Positions 18,457 to 27,241 of a stretch of DNA of 64,000 nt are shown here, in pieces. The DNA comes from JANOZM01 sp031429355 (lineage in GTDB: Bacteria > Pseudomonadota > Gammaproteobacteria > Burkholderiales > Burkholderiaceae_E), in NCBI GenBank assembly GCA_031429355.1, contig JANOZM010000007.1:62001-126000 (forward strand). Direction: 5' to 3'. Position 1 is the first letter of the stretch; each line of letters starts with the position of its first letter. The notes under the pieces were generated by a model. It did no database searches and had not been told where the DNA came from. It saw nothing but the letters and a program-made list of their open reading frames with translations. Both the position numbers and the translations under genes were made by a program.

Positions 18457-19662
18457 ATGCAATTAGCCAACAAAACAATCGTACTAGGTGTAACCGGTGG
18501 TGTTGCGGCTTTTAAGGCCTGCGAATTATTGCGTGATCTGCAACGCAATGGTGCAACGGTACACGTCGTTATGACCGAGGCTGCCACACACTTTATTGGT
18601 ACGGCAACTTTTCAGGCGTTAAGTGGTAACCCAGTTTGGACCGATCAATGGGATGCGCGCATGCCTAATAATATGTCTCATATTGAATTGACGCGCGCTG
18701 CCGATTTAGTTTTAGTGGCACCTGCTAGCGCCGACTTCATGAGTAAGTTAGCGCACGGTGCAGCCGACGATTTATTGTCTACTTTGTGCTTGGCACGCGA
18801 TTGCCCTTTACTTGTTGCCCCCGCAATGAACAAGCAAATGTGGGAAAACCCGGCCACGCAACGCAATATGAGAATTTTGCAAAGCGATGCAATTACAGTT
18901 CTTGGACCAACCTCGGGCGACCAAGCCTGCGGTGAAACCGGACAAGGGCGCATGCTTGAAGCGAGCGAATTAACCGACGCAGTAATTGCGTTTACGCAAC
19001 CAAAAACACTGCAAGGTAAGCGCGTACTAATCACGGCGGGCCCTACTTTTGAAGCAATCGATCCGGTGCGTGGCATTACCAATCACTCCAGCGGAAAAAT
19101 GGGTTATGCGATAGCACGGGCTTGCAGTGACGCCGGTGCGGTTGTAAAACTGGTTTCTGGGCCAACGGCTTTAGCTACCCCATACGGCGTTCAGCGCACC
19201 AATGTCACCTCTGCCGTGCAAATGCACGAAGTTGTAATGGCACTGACAAGCGAATCTGATATTTTTATTGCTGTTGCTGCTGTAGCCGACTGGCGACCAA
19301 AAAACAGTGCCGACAACAAAATAAAAAAATCTGAAAGCACAACGCGCACCGTGCCAAGTTTCGACCTAGTTGAAAACCCCGATATCTTGGCCGATGTCGC
19401 AAAACTAAAAAACGGCCCATGGTGTGTTGGTTTTGCAGCCGAAACCGAAGACCTCGAACGCAATGCACAAGCCAAACGCGTCCGCAAAGGGATTCCACTA
19501 TTAGTCGCTAATTTGGGTCAAGAAACTTTTGGGCGTGACTACAACCGCTTAATGTTAATTGACGATCAAGGCAGTGAAATTTACGAACGCGCCGACAAAC
19601 TAAGCCTCGCAAGACGCTTGGTCGATGGCATTGCAACACGTATGGAAAACAGCAAAAAATGA
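18457..19662 (+). CDS. coaBC: Bifunctional phosphopantothenoylcysteine decarboxylase/synthetase
   Basis: A 401-residue CoaBC for coenzyme A synthesis. The N-terminal flavin-dependent decarboxylase (CoaC) has the catalytic His in MSHIELTRAADLVLVAPASA and the PAMNKQMWENPATQRN block. The C-terminal CTP-dependent ligase (CoaB) begins at about 185 with RVLITAGPTFEAIDPVRG and ITNHSSGKMG. The ATG at 18457 is chosen because AAAGGA at 18441-18446 lies at a workable distance; an in-frame TTG at 18448 lies too close to it. The stop overlaps the dut ATG by four bases. Confidence 0.96.
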   Translation: MQLANKTIVLGVTGGVAAFKACELLRDLQRNGATVHVVMTEAATHFIGTATFQALSGNPVWTDQWDARMPNNMSHIELTRAADLVLVAPASADFMSKLAHGAADDLLSTLCLARDCPLLVAPAMNKQMWENPATQRNMRILQSDAITVLGPTSGDQACGETGQGRMLEASELTDAVIAFTQPKTLQGKRVLITAGPTFEAIDPVRGITNHSSGKMGYAIARACSDAGAVVKLVSGPTALATPYGVQRTNVTSAVQMHEVVMALTSESDIFIAVAAVADWRPKNSADNKIKKSESTTRTVPSFDLVENPDILADVAKLKNGPWCVGFAAETEDLERNAQAKRVRKGIPLLVANLGQETFGRDYNRLMLIDDQGSEIYERADKLSLARRLVDGIATRMENSKK

Positions 19663-20105
19663 AACTCGACATTAAAATTGTAGACGAGCGCATGCGTTCG
19701 CAAATGCCCGCCTACGGAACTAACGGTTCAGCTGGTCTCGATTTACGCGCCTGCATCGACACCGCTATTGACCTGCAACCGGGTCAAACCGTTTTGATTC
19801 CATCAGGCTTATCAATCCATTTAGCTGACCCTGGTTACTGCGCTTTAATCTTGCCGCGTTCGGGTTTGGGCCACAAACATGGGGTCGTGTTAGGCAACTT
19901 GGTTGGTTTAATTGATAGCGACTATCAGGGAGAACTAAAAATATCCACATGGAACCGCAGCAACACCGCGTTTCGCATCGAGCCGTTCGAGCGCATTGCC
20001 CAGCTTGTTGTTACGCCGGTAATGCAGGTCGAATTGAATATTGTGGATAGCTTTGACCGGTCAAGCCGTGGGGCTGGTGGGTTTGGTAGTACTGGGACTC
20101 GTTAA
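19659..20105 (+). CDS. dut: dUTP pyrophosphatase
   Basis: A 148-residue trimeric dUTPase. Motif 1 (GSAGLDLRAC), motif 2 (LPRSGLGHKHG), motif 3 (GLIDSDYQGELKI), motif 4 (RIEPFERIAQLV) and motif 5 (GAGGFGSTGT) are all present. It hydrolyses dUTP to dUMP, preventing uracil incorporation. It is translationally coupled to coaBC by an ATGA overlap, the common coaBC-dut pairing. Confidence 0.97.
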   Translation: MKLDIKIVDERMRSQMPAYGTNGSAGLDLRACIDTAIDLQPGQTVLIPSGLSIHLADPGYCALILPRSGLGHKHGVVLGNLVGLIDSDYQGELKISTWNRSNTAFRIEPFERIAQLVVTPVMQVELNIVDSFDRSSRGAGGFGSTGTR

Positions 20106-20126
20106 AAAGTTATTTTGGTCATTTGT

Positions 20127-20173
20127 TAACAAAGAATTGCATGAAAACGCTATTTTTGTTAAATTCTTTGTTA
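20127..20173. promoter_or_regulatory. 12-bp inverted repeat over the hipB-like start; putative operator
   Basis: TAACAAAGAATT (20127-20138) and its exact reverse complement AATTCTTTGTTA (20162-20173) are 35 bases apart centre to centre, and the second arm runs into the start codon. HipB-type antitoxins repress their own operons by binding dyads in this position. That this dyad is the operator is inference from position and symmetry. Confidence 0.55.
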
Positions 20174-20532
20174 TGCCTAAATCACCTCGCGCCTTATCGC
20201 AAATGCCACCGGCAGCCCTTTCGGGCTTGCAACAGTTAGGGTCCAACTTAGCCGTCGCGCGGTTACGGCGCAAAGAATCCCTAGCTTCTTGGGCGCAACG
20301 GATAGGCACTTCTATACCCACATTAATGCGCATGGAAGCTGGCGAACCAGGAGTCGGTATCGGCATTTACGCCACTGCTCTTTGGCTGTTGGGGCGCAGC
20401 GGTTCGTTGGCCGATTTAGCGGCCCCCGAAAAAGACGTCGGTGCTCTAGAACAAGATGTTCGCGCTGCAGTGGCTTTGGGCAAAGCACGCACCAAGCAAA
20501 ATCAAACTAAAGCAGCCAAGCGCATCAAATAA
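20173..20532 (+). CDS. HipB-like XRE-family regulator (antitoxin of a decayed pair)
   Basis: 119 residues from the ATG at 20173; the frame is open further upstream into dut, but the start is set by the regulatory dyad and by the family. An N-terminal helix-turn-helix of the XRE/HipB kind spans about 20-75 (LGSNLAVARLRRKESLASWA, then GTSIPTLMRMEAGEPG). The C-terminal tail is Lys/Gln-rich. It is followed by a hipA remnant that lacks its N-terminal third and carries an in-frame stop. It may persist only as a DNA-binding protein, for example an orphan repressor. Confidence 0.75.
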   Translation: MPKSPRALSQMPPAALSGLQQLGSNLAVARLRRKESLASWAQRIGTSIPTLMRMEAGEPGVGIGIYATALWLLGRSGSLADLAAPEKDVGALEQDVRAAVALGKARTKQNQTKAAKRIK

Positions 20533-20550
20533 TTCACAGGGCACCATTAG

Positions 20551-21441
20551 CCTCAACCGAGGCTTAACGGCCCTTTGCCCCGCCTTGCAGACACACAAAC
20601 GTTAAGCATGATCGTTAATAAAATAAACGATAAAGAAGAAGTTACTGCGCTTGAACAACAAATGATTGCGGCTGGTGGCAGCCTTGGTGGTGCGAAACCA
20701 AAAGCACTCATTCAAATAAATAACGAGCAATGGGTCATTAAATTTTTTAATGGTGAACCCGTTGATTTACCGCTAATTGAACATGCCAGCATGACCCTTG
20801 CAAAGCAAGCCGGTATTAACAGTGCAACTACCCACGTCATTGCTTTATCGGGCGAAAACGCCATAGCAATAAAGCGGTTTGATCGCACTAACGCCACGCG
20901 CTTGCATTGCATCTCTGCGGGAACTGCATTGCAGGTCGCCTGCGCTCAAGGTCAAGAGCCAGAAATGAGTTACCCCAATTTAGCGTAATTGCTACGCCGA
21001 ATCGGAGTGAGCAAGAACGGCATCAACTTGGTTGATATGCACGAATTATTTCGACGAATGGTATTTAATATTTTGATTGACAATACAGACGATCACGAAA
21101 AAAACCATGCCTTAATTGTACAAAACGCCGAGCGCTTTGCAGGTCTTAGGCTCTCACCCGCTTACGATGTATTACCCACTAACTCGGGACAAGGCCGCCA
21201 AGAGTTTGGCGTAGGTAGCGATGGAACCGAATCGACGTTAAGCAATGCCCTTAGCCAATGCACCCTATTTGGTTTGACGCTTGTACAAGCGACAGAACAA
21301 ATTGTGCATGTGGTTAAAGTTGTGAATAGTTGGCGGGTACATTTTGAAGCTTGCGGTGTTAGTCACGCCGATATTGAGAGCCTAGGTCAGCGGATTGACG
21401 GAGATTTTTTGCTGGGGCAACGTAAGGGGTACTCAACATAA
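20551..21441 (+). pseudogene. HipA-like kinase remnant: N-terminus lost, internal TAA
   Basis: The frame from 20551 codes NGPLPRLADTQTL, GGSLGGAKPKALIQ, IAIKRFDRTN, then after a TAA at 20986-20988 continues in the same frame with LLRRIGVSKNGIN, HELFRRMVFNILIDNTDDH (the catalytic and metal-binding region) and LSPAYDVLPT. Family members read Gln at the stop position (NLAQLLRR), so TAA most simply derives from CAA by one C-to-T change. The first ~120 residues of HipA, including the N-terminal subdomain, are missing: an in-frame TAG at 20548 precedes the homology and only 18 bases separate the HipB-like stop codon from its start. The kinase is therefore almost surely inactive. Confidence 0.85.
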
Positions 21442-21466
21442 TCTACCTGACATACGATTCTAAAAC

Positions 21467-22435
21467 CTACTGTATCCGCCCTAACCTAACCATCGTAGTC
21501 CCAACCTTCAAATGCGCCATCGAAGGCATCACTAAAACGGTGTTGTCGTAGGGTGCAGTCCATTTGCGCTCACCATCTGAAGCAATCGGGTCGCCCTTTT
21601 TAGCAATCACTTGCAAGCCGGTATAGGTGCAATCGAAATGAAAATCTAAGGTCTGTGCAACCACGGCTTCGGTGACTAAAATTGTTCGTTGTGCTTCGTG
21701 AGCAATAACACCGGTTTTGTTGCTATGGTCAGTAGCCGCATCTTGGCTCATTAAACCGCTAGTCGCTAAAAAGCGCCAAATAGCGTCTAGCGCTACGCGC
21801 GGTGCATTGGCTTCCCAATGTTGGCCGCATTCAATTAGCACCGCTGTACGGGGGTCGTTGGGTTTGCCAAACGCACCACGTTCAATCATGCGTAAACCAG
21901 CGGGATGACCGGTATCAATTAGTAGGTTTTGCGGCGCACCTAATCGGCGTGAAAACGCAGCGCTTTTCTCGCCGCCATTGCCGGTGCTGCCGCACACCAT
22001 AATAGGGGCACAAGGCTCGTGCATCGAATGAATATCGAGCAAGTAATCGGCTTGGTCTATAACCGATACGAGTTGGCGCGCACGTCTTAATTCGACTGAA
22101 TCGCGGCTACTTTTTAACGCCTCGTCAGACCAAACACGGTTAAAATCTTCATCGACGTAGCGGCTTTTATTTGGATCACTGGTGTCCCAACGCGCTGCGG
22201 CTTCTACGTTGCCAAATACTAGACTTAAGCTACCAATGTTTGGTCGAATATTATTTTCGAACAAGTAACTTAGCGCAATCGAGCCGCAAAATTCATTGCC
22301 ATGCGTTAGTGCTTGAATCACTACGTTTGGCCCAGGCTTTCCCGAATCAAAGCGGTGCACATACTCAACCCCGCAATTGCCATTTTTATAGGCGCTAATA
22401 TCGGGTGGTGTAATTTCTATGGGTGGATTGCTCAT
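21467..22435 (-). CDS. Succinylglutamate desuccinylase/aspartoacylase-family hydrolase (M14-like)
   Basis: A 322-residue AstE/aspartoacylase-fold zinc hydrolase. The zinc ligands are visible in ALTHGNEFCGS (His and Glu) and in YLLDIHSMHEP (His), and VLIECGQHWE holds the likely catalytic glutamate. The C-terminal ~90 residues form the beta-barrel part of the family. Such enzymes remove acyl groups from N-acyl amino acids. It overlaps the upstream N-formylglutamate amidohydrolase gene by four bases and is the last gene of the peptide-transporter operon, so its substrate probably arrives through that transporter. The exact acyl group cannot be told from sequence. Confidence 0.8.
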   Translation of the reverse strand: MSNPPIEITPPDISAYKNGNCGVEYVHRFDSGKPGPNVVIQALTHGNEFCGSIALSYLFENNIRPNIGSLSLVFGNVEAAARWDTSDPNKSRYVDEDFNRVWSDEALKSSRDSVELRRARQLVSVIDQADYLLDIHSMHEPCAPIMVCGSTGNGGEKSAAFSRRLGAPQNLLIDTGHPAGLRMIERGAFGKPNDPRTAVLIECGQHWEANAPRVALDAIWRFLATSGLMSQDAATDHSNKTGVIAHEAQRTILVTEAVVAQTLDFHFDCTYTGLQVIAKKGDPIASDGERKWTAPYDNTVLVMPSMAHLKVGTTMVRLGRIQ

Positions 22436-23331
22436 GCAAAACTCTTTGGGTTGTCGTTGGTGATCGCAACTAACATTTTAGTTAGCCGCGTGAGTTGTTC
22501 TTGCAAATTGTAAAAATTATCGCTACGCGCAAACGCATCGGAGTTGCCCGACAACGCGGATTGCGGATGCTTTAAATACAAGGCTTTGTTGAGTTCTATT
22601 TGCAAACTATGTCGGCCTAAATTTGGCGCAGAAAAATAGCGCACGAGCTCAACCCCTTTATAGGGATTATTGATGGCAACCGAATAGCCTTCGCCCTCAA
22701 AAAACTGTTTAACCATTTGCGTTAACACTGGCGAACAAGTGCTGCCATCGCGATCACCCAACACAACTTCGGCGCGCTTTAAACCCGTACCACCCTCGGC
22801 CATTGCACCACCAACCGGCTCCATCGAATGGCAATTAATATGTACGCTGATGCCATGCTGTTGATGGGCCTGTTCGATTAGTTTCTTTAGCGCGTTTTGA
22901 TACGGTAACAAGTACTGATCAATACGGTGCTTTACTTGCGCCGGGTTTAACAAGTGCGCGTAAATGGGCGTTGCATCTTCGACGGTTCGCCAAATTAGGG
23001 CTTTGCCAATTTTTGCCTTACCGCTCGGTGTGTAGGTATAGGGTGCGTCGGTGTATGGCCAAGCCGCACCGCTTAGCATGCTTAAATCGACATCGCCAGC
23101 ACTACGATTGGGGTCAATGTAGGTGCGTGGAAAAAGGGCTTCTAATAATACAGCGCCCATTGCCGGTGCTTTTTCGTACAGCACGTGTATGTCGACATCT
23201 TCGCCACTGCGCAATTGCGACTCAGTTAGTTGGTGCCCAAAATCTGCGGGGAAACTTCGGCCCGAATGAGGGGAGTCTAAAACGACGGCGCTAACAGGGC
23301 CCGAAGGCGAGGTAATTTGAAATGGCGTCAC
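22432..23331 (-). CDS. N-formylglutamate amidohydrolase family protein
   Basis: A 299-residue HutG-type (FGase) hydrolase. Family blocks visible are VLDSPHSGRSFPADF near the N-terminus, RTYIDPNRSAGDVDLSML, and HINCHSMEPVGG, which carries metal-binding His. These proteins hydrolyse N-formyl-L-glutamate or related N-acyl amino acids. No other histidine-degradation (hut) genes are nearby, so the context favours processing of an imported N-acylated or peptide substrate rather than histidine catabolism. It lies 17 bases after the DppF-like gene on the same strand. Confidence 0.82.
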   Translation of the reverse strand: MTPFQITSPSGPVSAVVLDSPHSGRSFPADFGHQLTESQLRSGEDVDIHVLYEKAPAMGAVLLEALFPRTYIDPNRSAGDVDLSMLSGAAWPYTDAPYTYTPSGKAKIGKALIWRTVEDATPIYAHLLNPAQVKHRIDQYLLPYQNALKKLIEQAHQQHGISVHINCHSMEPVGGAMAEGGTGLKRAEVVLGDRDGSTCSPVLTQMVKQFFEGEGYSVAINNPYKGVELVRYFSAPNLGRHSLQIELNKALYLKHPQSALSGNSDAFARSDNFYNLQEQLTRLTKMLVAITNDNPKSFA

Positions 23332-23347
23332 AGTATTTTTTTTATTT

Positions 23348-24328
23348 TTAAGTGTTTAACAAACAGGCCGAATACACACCGGGTTTATCACGAACTTCCA
23401 ATAACAACGGCACCTCAGTCTTACACCGGTCTATCGCCTTTGGGCAACGCGGATGAAAGTGACAACCACTAGGCGGATTTAACGGTGAGGGTATTTCACC
23501 TTTGATGGGAACATACGCGCGTTTACGGCGATCTAAGCGCGGAACTTCATCTAGCAACGCTTGGGTATAAGGATGTGAAGGTGCTGCATAAATTTGCTCG
23601 GCCGAACCCATTTCAACAACGCGACCCAAATACATAATGACCATGCGCTGCGACAAATGTTTTACGACGCCTAAATCGTGGCTGATGAACAAATAAGTTA
23701 AATTGAGTTGTTCACGTAAATCCAAAAACAAATTAAGCACTTGGGCTTGAATCGACACATCTAAAGCCGCAACGGCCTCATCGCAAACTAAAAATTCGGG
23801 TTTTACCGCAAGCGCCCGCGCAATCCCAATACGCGCCCGCTGGCCGCCGGAAAATTGATGTGGATAACGTTTTGCTACGCTAGCGTCTAAACCCACTTTT
23901 ACAAGCAATTGTGCAACGTAATCTTCGGCATCTTGCTTGGTAATTAAGCCATGAACCAAGGGTGCTTCTGCAATGGCTTCGCCCACCCGTTTGCGTGGAT
24001 TTAATGAGGCTGATGGGTCTTGAAAAATCATTTGAATTTTAGGCGCTTGCCCAGCGACTAACTTAACCGGCGATCCATTAAACAGCACTTGCCCTTCGGT
24101 GGCGGGATAAAGTCCGCAAATGACGCGCCCTAGTGTAGATTTTCCGCAACCCGATTCGCCCACTAAACCGACCACTTCGCCTTTGTTAATATCGAATGAA
24201 ACCGAATCAACCGCATGAACCGTTTGGCTTTTTTGCCCCGTACCTAAGCGTGCAGCAAAACGCTCGACTACATCAAGCGTTTTAATAAACCGTTTAGAAA
24301 CTTTTTGAACTTGAACTAATGGAGTCAT
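23348..24328 (-). CDS. dppF: Peptide ABC transporter ATP-binding protein, DppF/OppF type
   Basis: A 326-residue ATPase. Walker A is GLVGESGCGKSTLGRV, the signature is FSGGQRARIGIARAL and Walker B is LVCDEAVAALDVS. The C-terminal oligopeptide-type extension with clustered Cys (CHFHPRCPKAIDRC) is present; in relatives it binds an iron-sulfur cluster or metal. It pairs with the DppD-like ATPase just upstream, whose stop codon it overlaps by one base. The substrate is inferred as a di/oligopeptide from the family; finer specificity is unknown. Confidence 0.92.
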   Translation of the reverse strand: MTPLVQVQKVSKRFIKTLDVVERFAARLGTGQKSQTVHAVDSVSFDINKGEVVGLVGESGCGKSTLGRVICGLYPATEGQVLFNGSPVKLVAGQAPKIQMIFQDPSASLNPRKRVGEAIAEAPLVHGLITKQDAEDYVAQLLVKVGLDASVAKRYPHQFSGGQRARIGIARALAVKPEFLVCDEAVAALDVSIQAQVLNLFLDLREQLNLTYLFISHDLGVVKHLSQRMVIMYLGRVVEMGSAEQIYAAPSHPYTQALLDEVPRLDRRKRAYVPIKGEIPSPLNPPSGCHFHPRCPKAIDRCKTEVPLLLEVRDKPGVYSACLLNT

Positions 24329-25359
24329 TACGCGCCACCAGTGTTTTTGCTTGCGTCAACAGTCGACCTAGCGTTTAAGACAATTTCAGAATTTAAAGGA
24401 CGAAAGCAACGCACAAACCGCGTTGCCTGCGCTATCGGCTGCACCGCTTTAAAGGCAGGACGATTTTTGCAATCATCCGCCGCTTGAAAACACCGATCAA
24501 AAAACGCGCAACCGGGCGGTAAGTTCGCCAACGATGGCGTAACGCCCGAAATTTGTTTTAATCGTTTACGACCAATATTGTTAGCGGGAACCGAATCAAG
24601 TAGGCCTTGCGTGTACGGATGCATGGGTTGATCTAACACTTGATCGACCGTTCCCGATTCAACAATTTTTCCAGCATACATGACCGCGATACGGTCCGCC
24701 AAACCAGCAATAACCGCTAGGTCGTGGGTAATCCAAATAAGCGCCGAATTGGTTTCACGCACTAGCTTTTGCATCTCGAATAAAATTTGGCCTTGCACCG
24801 TTACATCCAATGCGGTCGTGGGTTCGTCCGCAATAATTAAACTAGGGCGATGCAATAAAGCGATTGCGATAGCAACGCGCTGGCGCATGCCACCCGAGAA
24901 CTGATGCGGGTATTGTTGCAAACGTTCGTCTGGCGAGGCAATGCCTACTAGTGAAAGCACTTCACGGCAACGATCGCGTGCGGCTTGCTTGGACATTGCC
25001 TCATGGGCCAACATCGTTTCGATCATTTGCGTATCGACCCGCAATACCGGATTTAATGTAAGCATCGGATCTTGAAAAATCATGGCAATACGATGACCAC
25101 GCAACTGCCGCAAAGTTTCTTCATTGGCTCCAACCAGTTCTTTGCCTTCAAATAAAACACTACCTGATGCGATGCGGCCCGGCTCGTCGATTAAACCCAT
25201 GATAGAAAAACCAGTAACGGATTTTCCCGATCCCGACTCGCCTACCAGGCCAAGAATTTCGCCGCGCTCTAGCGATAGGCTTACCCCATCAACAGCAGGC
25301 AGCGCGCCTTGTCGGGTTGCAAATTCTGTTCGTAGTTCGTTAACTTCAAGTAGCGGCAT
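24328..25359 (-). CDS. dppD: Peptide ABC transporter ATP-binding protein, DppD/OppD type
   Basis: A 343-residue ATPase with Walker A GLVGESGSGKSVTGF, signature FSGGMRQRVAIAIAL and Walker B LIIADEPTTALDVT. The C-terminal Cys-rich motif (PPGCAFFDRCFQAADDC) is that of the oligopeptide subfamily. The last ~20 residues are a short polar extension. It is in operon order permease-permease-ATPase-ATPase, seven bases after the DppC-like gene. Confidence 0.92.
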   Translation of the reverse strand: MPLLEVNELRTEFATRQGALPAVDGVSLSLERGEILGLVGESGSGKSVTGFSIMGLIDEPGRIASGSVLFEGKELVGANEETLRQLRGHRIAMIFQDPMLTLNPVLRVDTQMIETMLAHEAMSKQAARDRCREVLSLVGIASPDERLQQYPHQFSGGMRQRVAIAIALLHRPSLIIADEPTTALDVTVQGQILFEMQKLVRETNSALIWITHDLAVIAGLADRIAVMYAGKIVESGTVDQVLDQPMHPYTQGLLDSVPANNIGRKRLKQISGVTPSLANLPPGCAFFDRCFQAADDCKNRPAFKAVQPIAQATRFVRCFRPLNSEIVLNARSTVDASKNTGGA

Positions 25360-25366
25360 AGAGCGT

Positions 25367-26248
25367 TTATTTAGATAGCCGAGGATTTAATACATCACGC
25401 ATTTGATCGCCCACTAAATTAATAGCCAAAATAGTAACCAACAAGGCAATGCCGGGGTACATCGAAATCCAATATTTGCCTGACAATAAAAATTCGTAGC
25501 CGTTGGAAATTAAAAGCCCCAACGAAGGTTCGGTCGTTGGCAATCCTAAACCTAAAAATGACAGGGTTGCTTCTAGGGCAATTGCATGCGCTACTTGCAC
25601 GGTGCCCACTACAATTAACGGTGGCAAAGTATTCGGCAACAAGTGCTTAAACACGACGCGCCAACTGGGCAAACCTAAGCCACGTGCTGCTTCCATATAT
25701 TCTTTGCCGCGCTCTACGAGAGCAGCCGAGCGTGCGGTCCGCGCGTAGTAGGCCCATTGCACAGCGATTAAAGCAAAGATCACTTTATCGACACCCTTGC
25801 CTAACGCTGCAATTAAAATTAACGCTACCAAAATTGCTGGAAAGCCCAATTGCAAATCGACTATGCGCATTAAAATTTGTTCGAATCGACCGCCCACGTA
25901 AGCTGCGGTGATGCCCAACGAGGCGCCAATAGTTAAAGCGATCACGCCGCTGGCAAGACCCACCGTTAACGACACCCGAAGACCGTACAAAATTGCGGAC
26001 CACATATCGCGGCCCATACCATCGGAGCCCAAAACAAATGTTCCACCGGCCATCATGGTGCTACCTGGTGGTTGCCGTGAATCCATCAGATCGAGCTTGC
26101 CTAAGTCGTAAGGATTTTGCGGAGCAACTAAAGGCGCAAAAACCGCCAATACGATAACCAGCACAAGCAAGATCAAACCAAATAAAGCTAATTTAGATTC
26201 GGCAAATTGGCTGCAAAACCGTGCAAATGGTGTTTCTTCTTTAATCAT
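25367..26248 (-). CDS. dppC: Peptide ABC transporter permease, DppC type
   Basis: A 293-residue inner-membrane permease. It has an N-terminal OppC_N segment (SQFAESKLALFGLILLVLVI), the extracytoplasmic YDLGKLDLMDSRQPP loop, and the EAA-type motif region around YMEAARGLGLPSWRVVFKHL, which contacts the ATPases. About six membrane helices are visible. Its start overlaps the end of the DppB-like gene by four bases. Confidence 0.92.
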   Translation of the reverse strand: MIKEETPFARFCSQFAESKLALFGLILLVLVIVLAVFAPLVAPQNPYDLGKLDLMDSRQPPGSTMMAGGTFVLGSDGMGRDMWSAILYGLRVSLTVGLASGVIALTIGASLGITAAYVGGRFEQILMRIVDLQLGFPAILVALILIAALGKGVDKVIFALIAVQWAYYARTARSAALVERGKEYMEAARGLGLPSWRVVFKHLLPNTLPPLIVVGTVQVAHAIALEATLSFLGLGLPTTEPSLGLLISNGYEFLLSGKYWISMYPGIALLVTILAINLVGDQMRDVLNPRLSK

Positions 26249-27222
26249 GATTTTTGCGCATCCAATCGCACCCGCGGATCGAGAATGGAATACAAAATAT
26301 CAATCACCAAATTAATCATAATAAACAGCAGCACCGTAATCATTAAGTAGGCGACTACAACCGGACGGTCTAATTGAAAAATTGAATCAATTACCAACTT
26401 CCCCATGCCCGGCCACGCGAATACCGATTCGGTAACGATCGCAAATGCAATGACAGAACCCAGCTCTAAGCCGATTACCGTAACCAAAGGAATGAGAATA
26501 TTTTTTAGCAAGTGCACGCCCAATACACGCGAACGCTTTAAACCTTTAGCGCGCGCAAATTTAATGTAATCGAGCAATACGTTTTCGCGCACTTGCGCGC
26601 GTGTTAAACGAATAATTAAGCTTAGTTTAAACAGCGCTAAATTAAGTGCGGGCAGTATGGCGTGCTTCAAACCATCCCAATGCCAAATCGATAAATTAAG
26701 CCCTAAAAATTCGGTTAACGGCCCACGCCCGCTGGCCGGAAGCCAACCTAATTGCACTGCGAACAACATAATGAGTAATAAACCCACCCAAAATGTGGGC
26801 AACGAAAACCCAACAATAGAAATTGCCATAATCGCTTTGGCAATAGGGCTCTCGGGTTTGAGACCCGCGTACAACCCCAGCGGTATGCCAATAAGAATGG
26901 ACAAGACCATGGCTACTAACGCTAGCTCTAGGGTGGCGGGTAAGCGCTCGACAATCACTTCTATGGCGGATTTCCCGTAAACAAAGCTCTTGCCTAAATC
27001 ACCTTGAACCGCATTGCTGACAAAAATTCCGTATTGAGCAATTAAGGGTTTATCGAGACCCATTGCTTTACGCGAGCGTTCTTTTTCGACCACATCGGCG
27101 TCAGGATTGACCAACACTTCGACCGGGTCACCGACAACAAATAAGCCGCCGAAAACTAGCAACGACGTTACTGCAAGAACCAATACAGTTTGCAGTAAAC
27201 GTCGAATAATAAAGACCAGCAT
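26245..27222 (-). CDS. dppB: Peptide ABC transporter permease, DppB type
   Basis: A 325-residue permease beginning MLVFIIRRLLQTVLVLAVTS, the typical DppB/OppB N-terminus. The EAA loop is in YIKFARAKGLKRSRVLGVHL, and the WPGMGKLVIDSI segment is conserved in the family. It lies 19 bases after the first substrate-binding protein gene and forms a heterodimer with the DppC-like permease. Confidence 0.92.
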   Translation of the reverse strand: MLVFIIRRLLQTVLVLAVTSLLVFGGLFVVGDPVEVLVNPDADVVEKERSRKAMGLDKPLIAQYGIFVSNAVQGDLGKSFVYGKSAIEVIVERLPATLELALVAMVLSILIGIPLGLYAGLKPESPIAKAIMAISIVGFSLPTFWVGLLLIMLFAVQLGWLPASGRGPLTEFLGLNLSIWHWDGLKHAILPALNLALFKLSLIIRLTRAQVRENVLLDYIKFARAKGLKRSRVLGVHLLKNILIPLVTVIGLELGSVIAFAIVTESVFAWPGMGKLVIDSIFQLDRPVVVAYLMITVLLFIMINLVIDILYSILDPRVRLDAQKS

Positions 27223-27241
27223 GCTAGATCAACACTTAATT

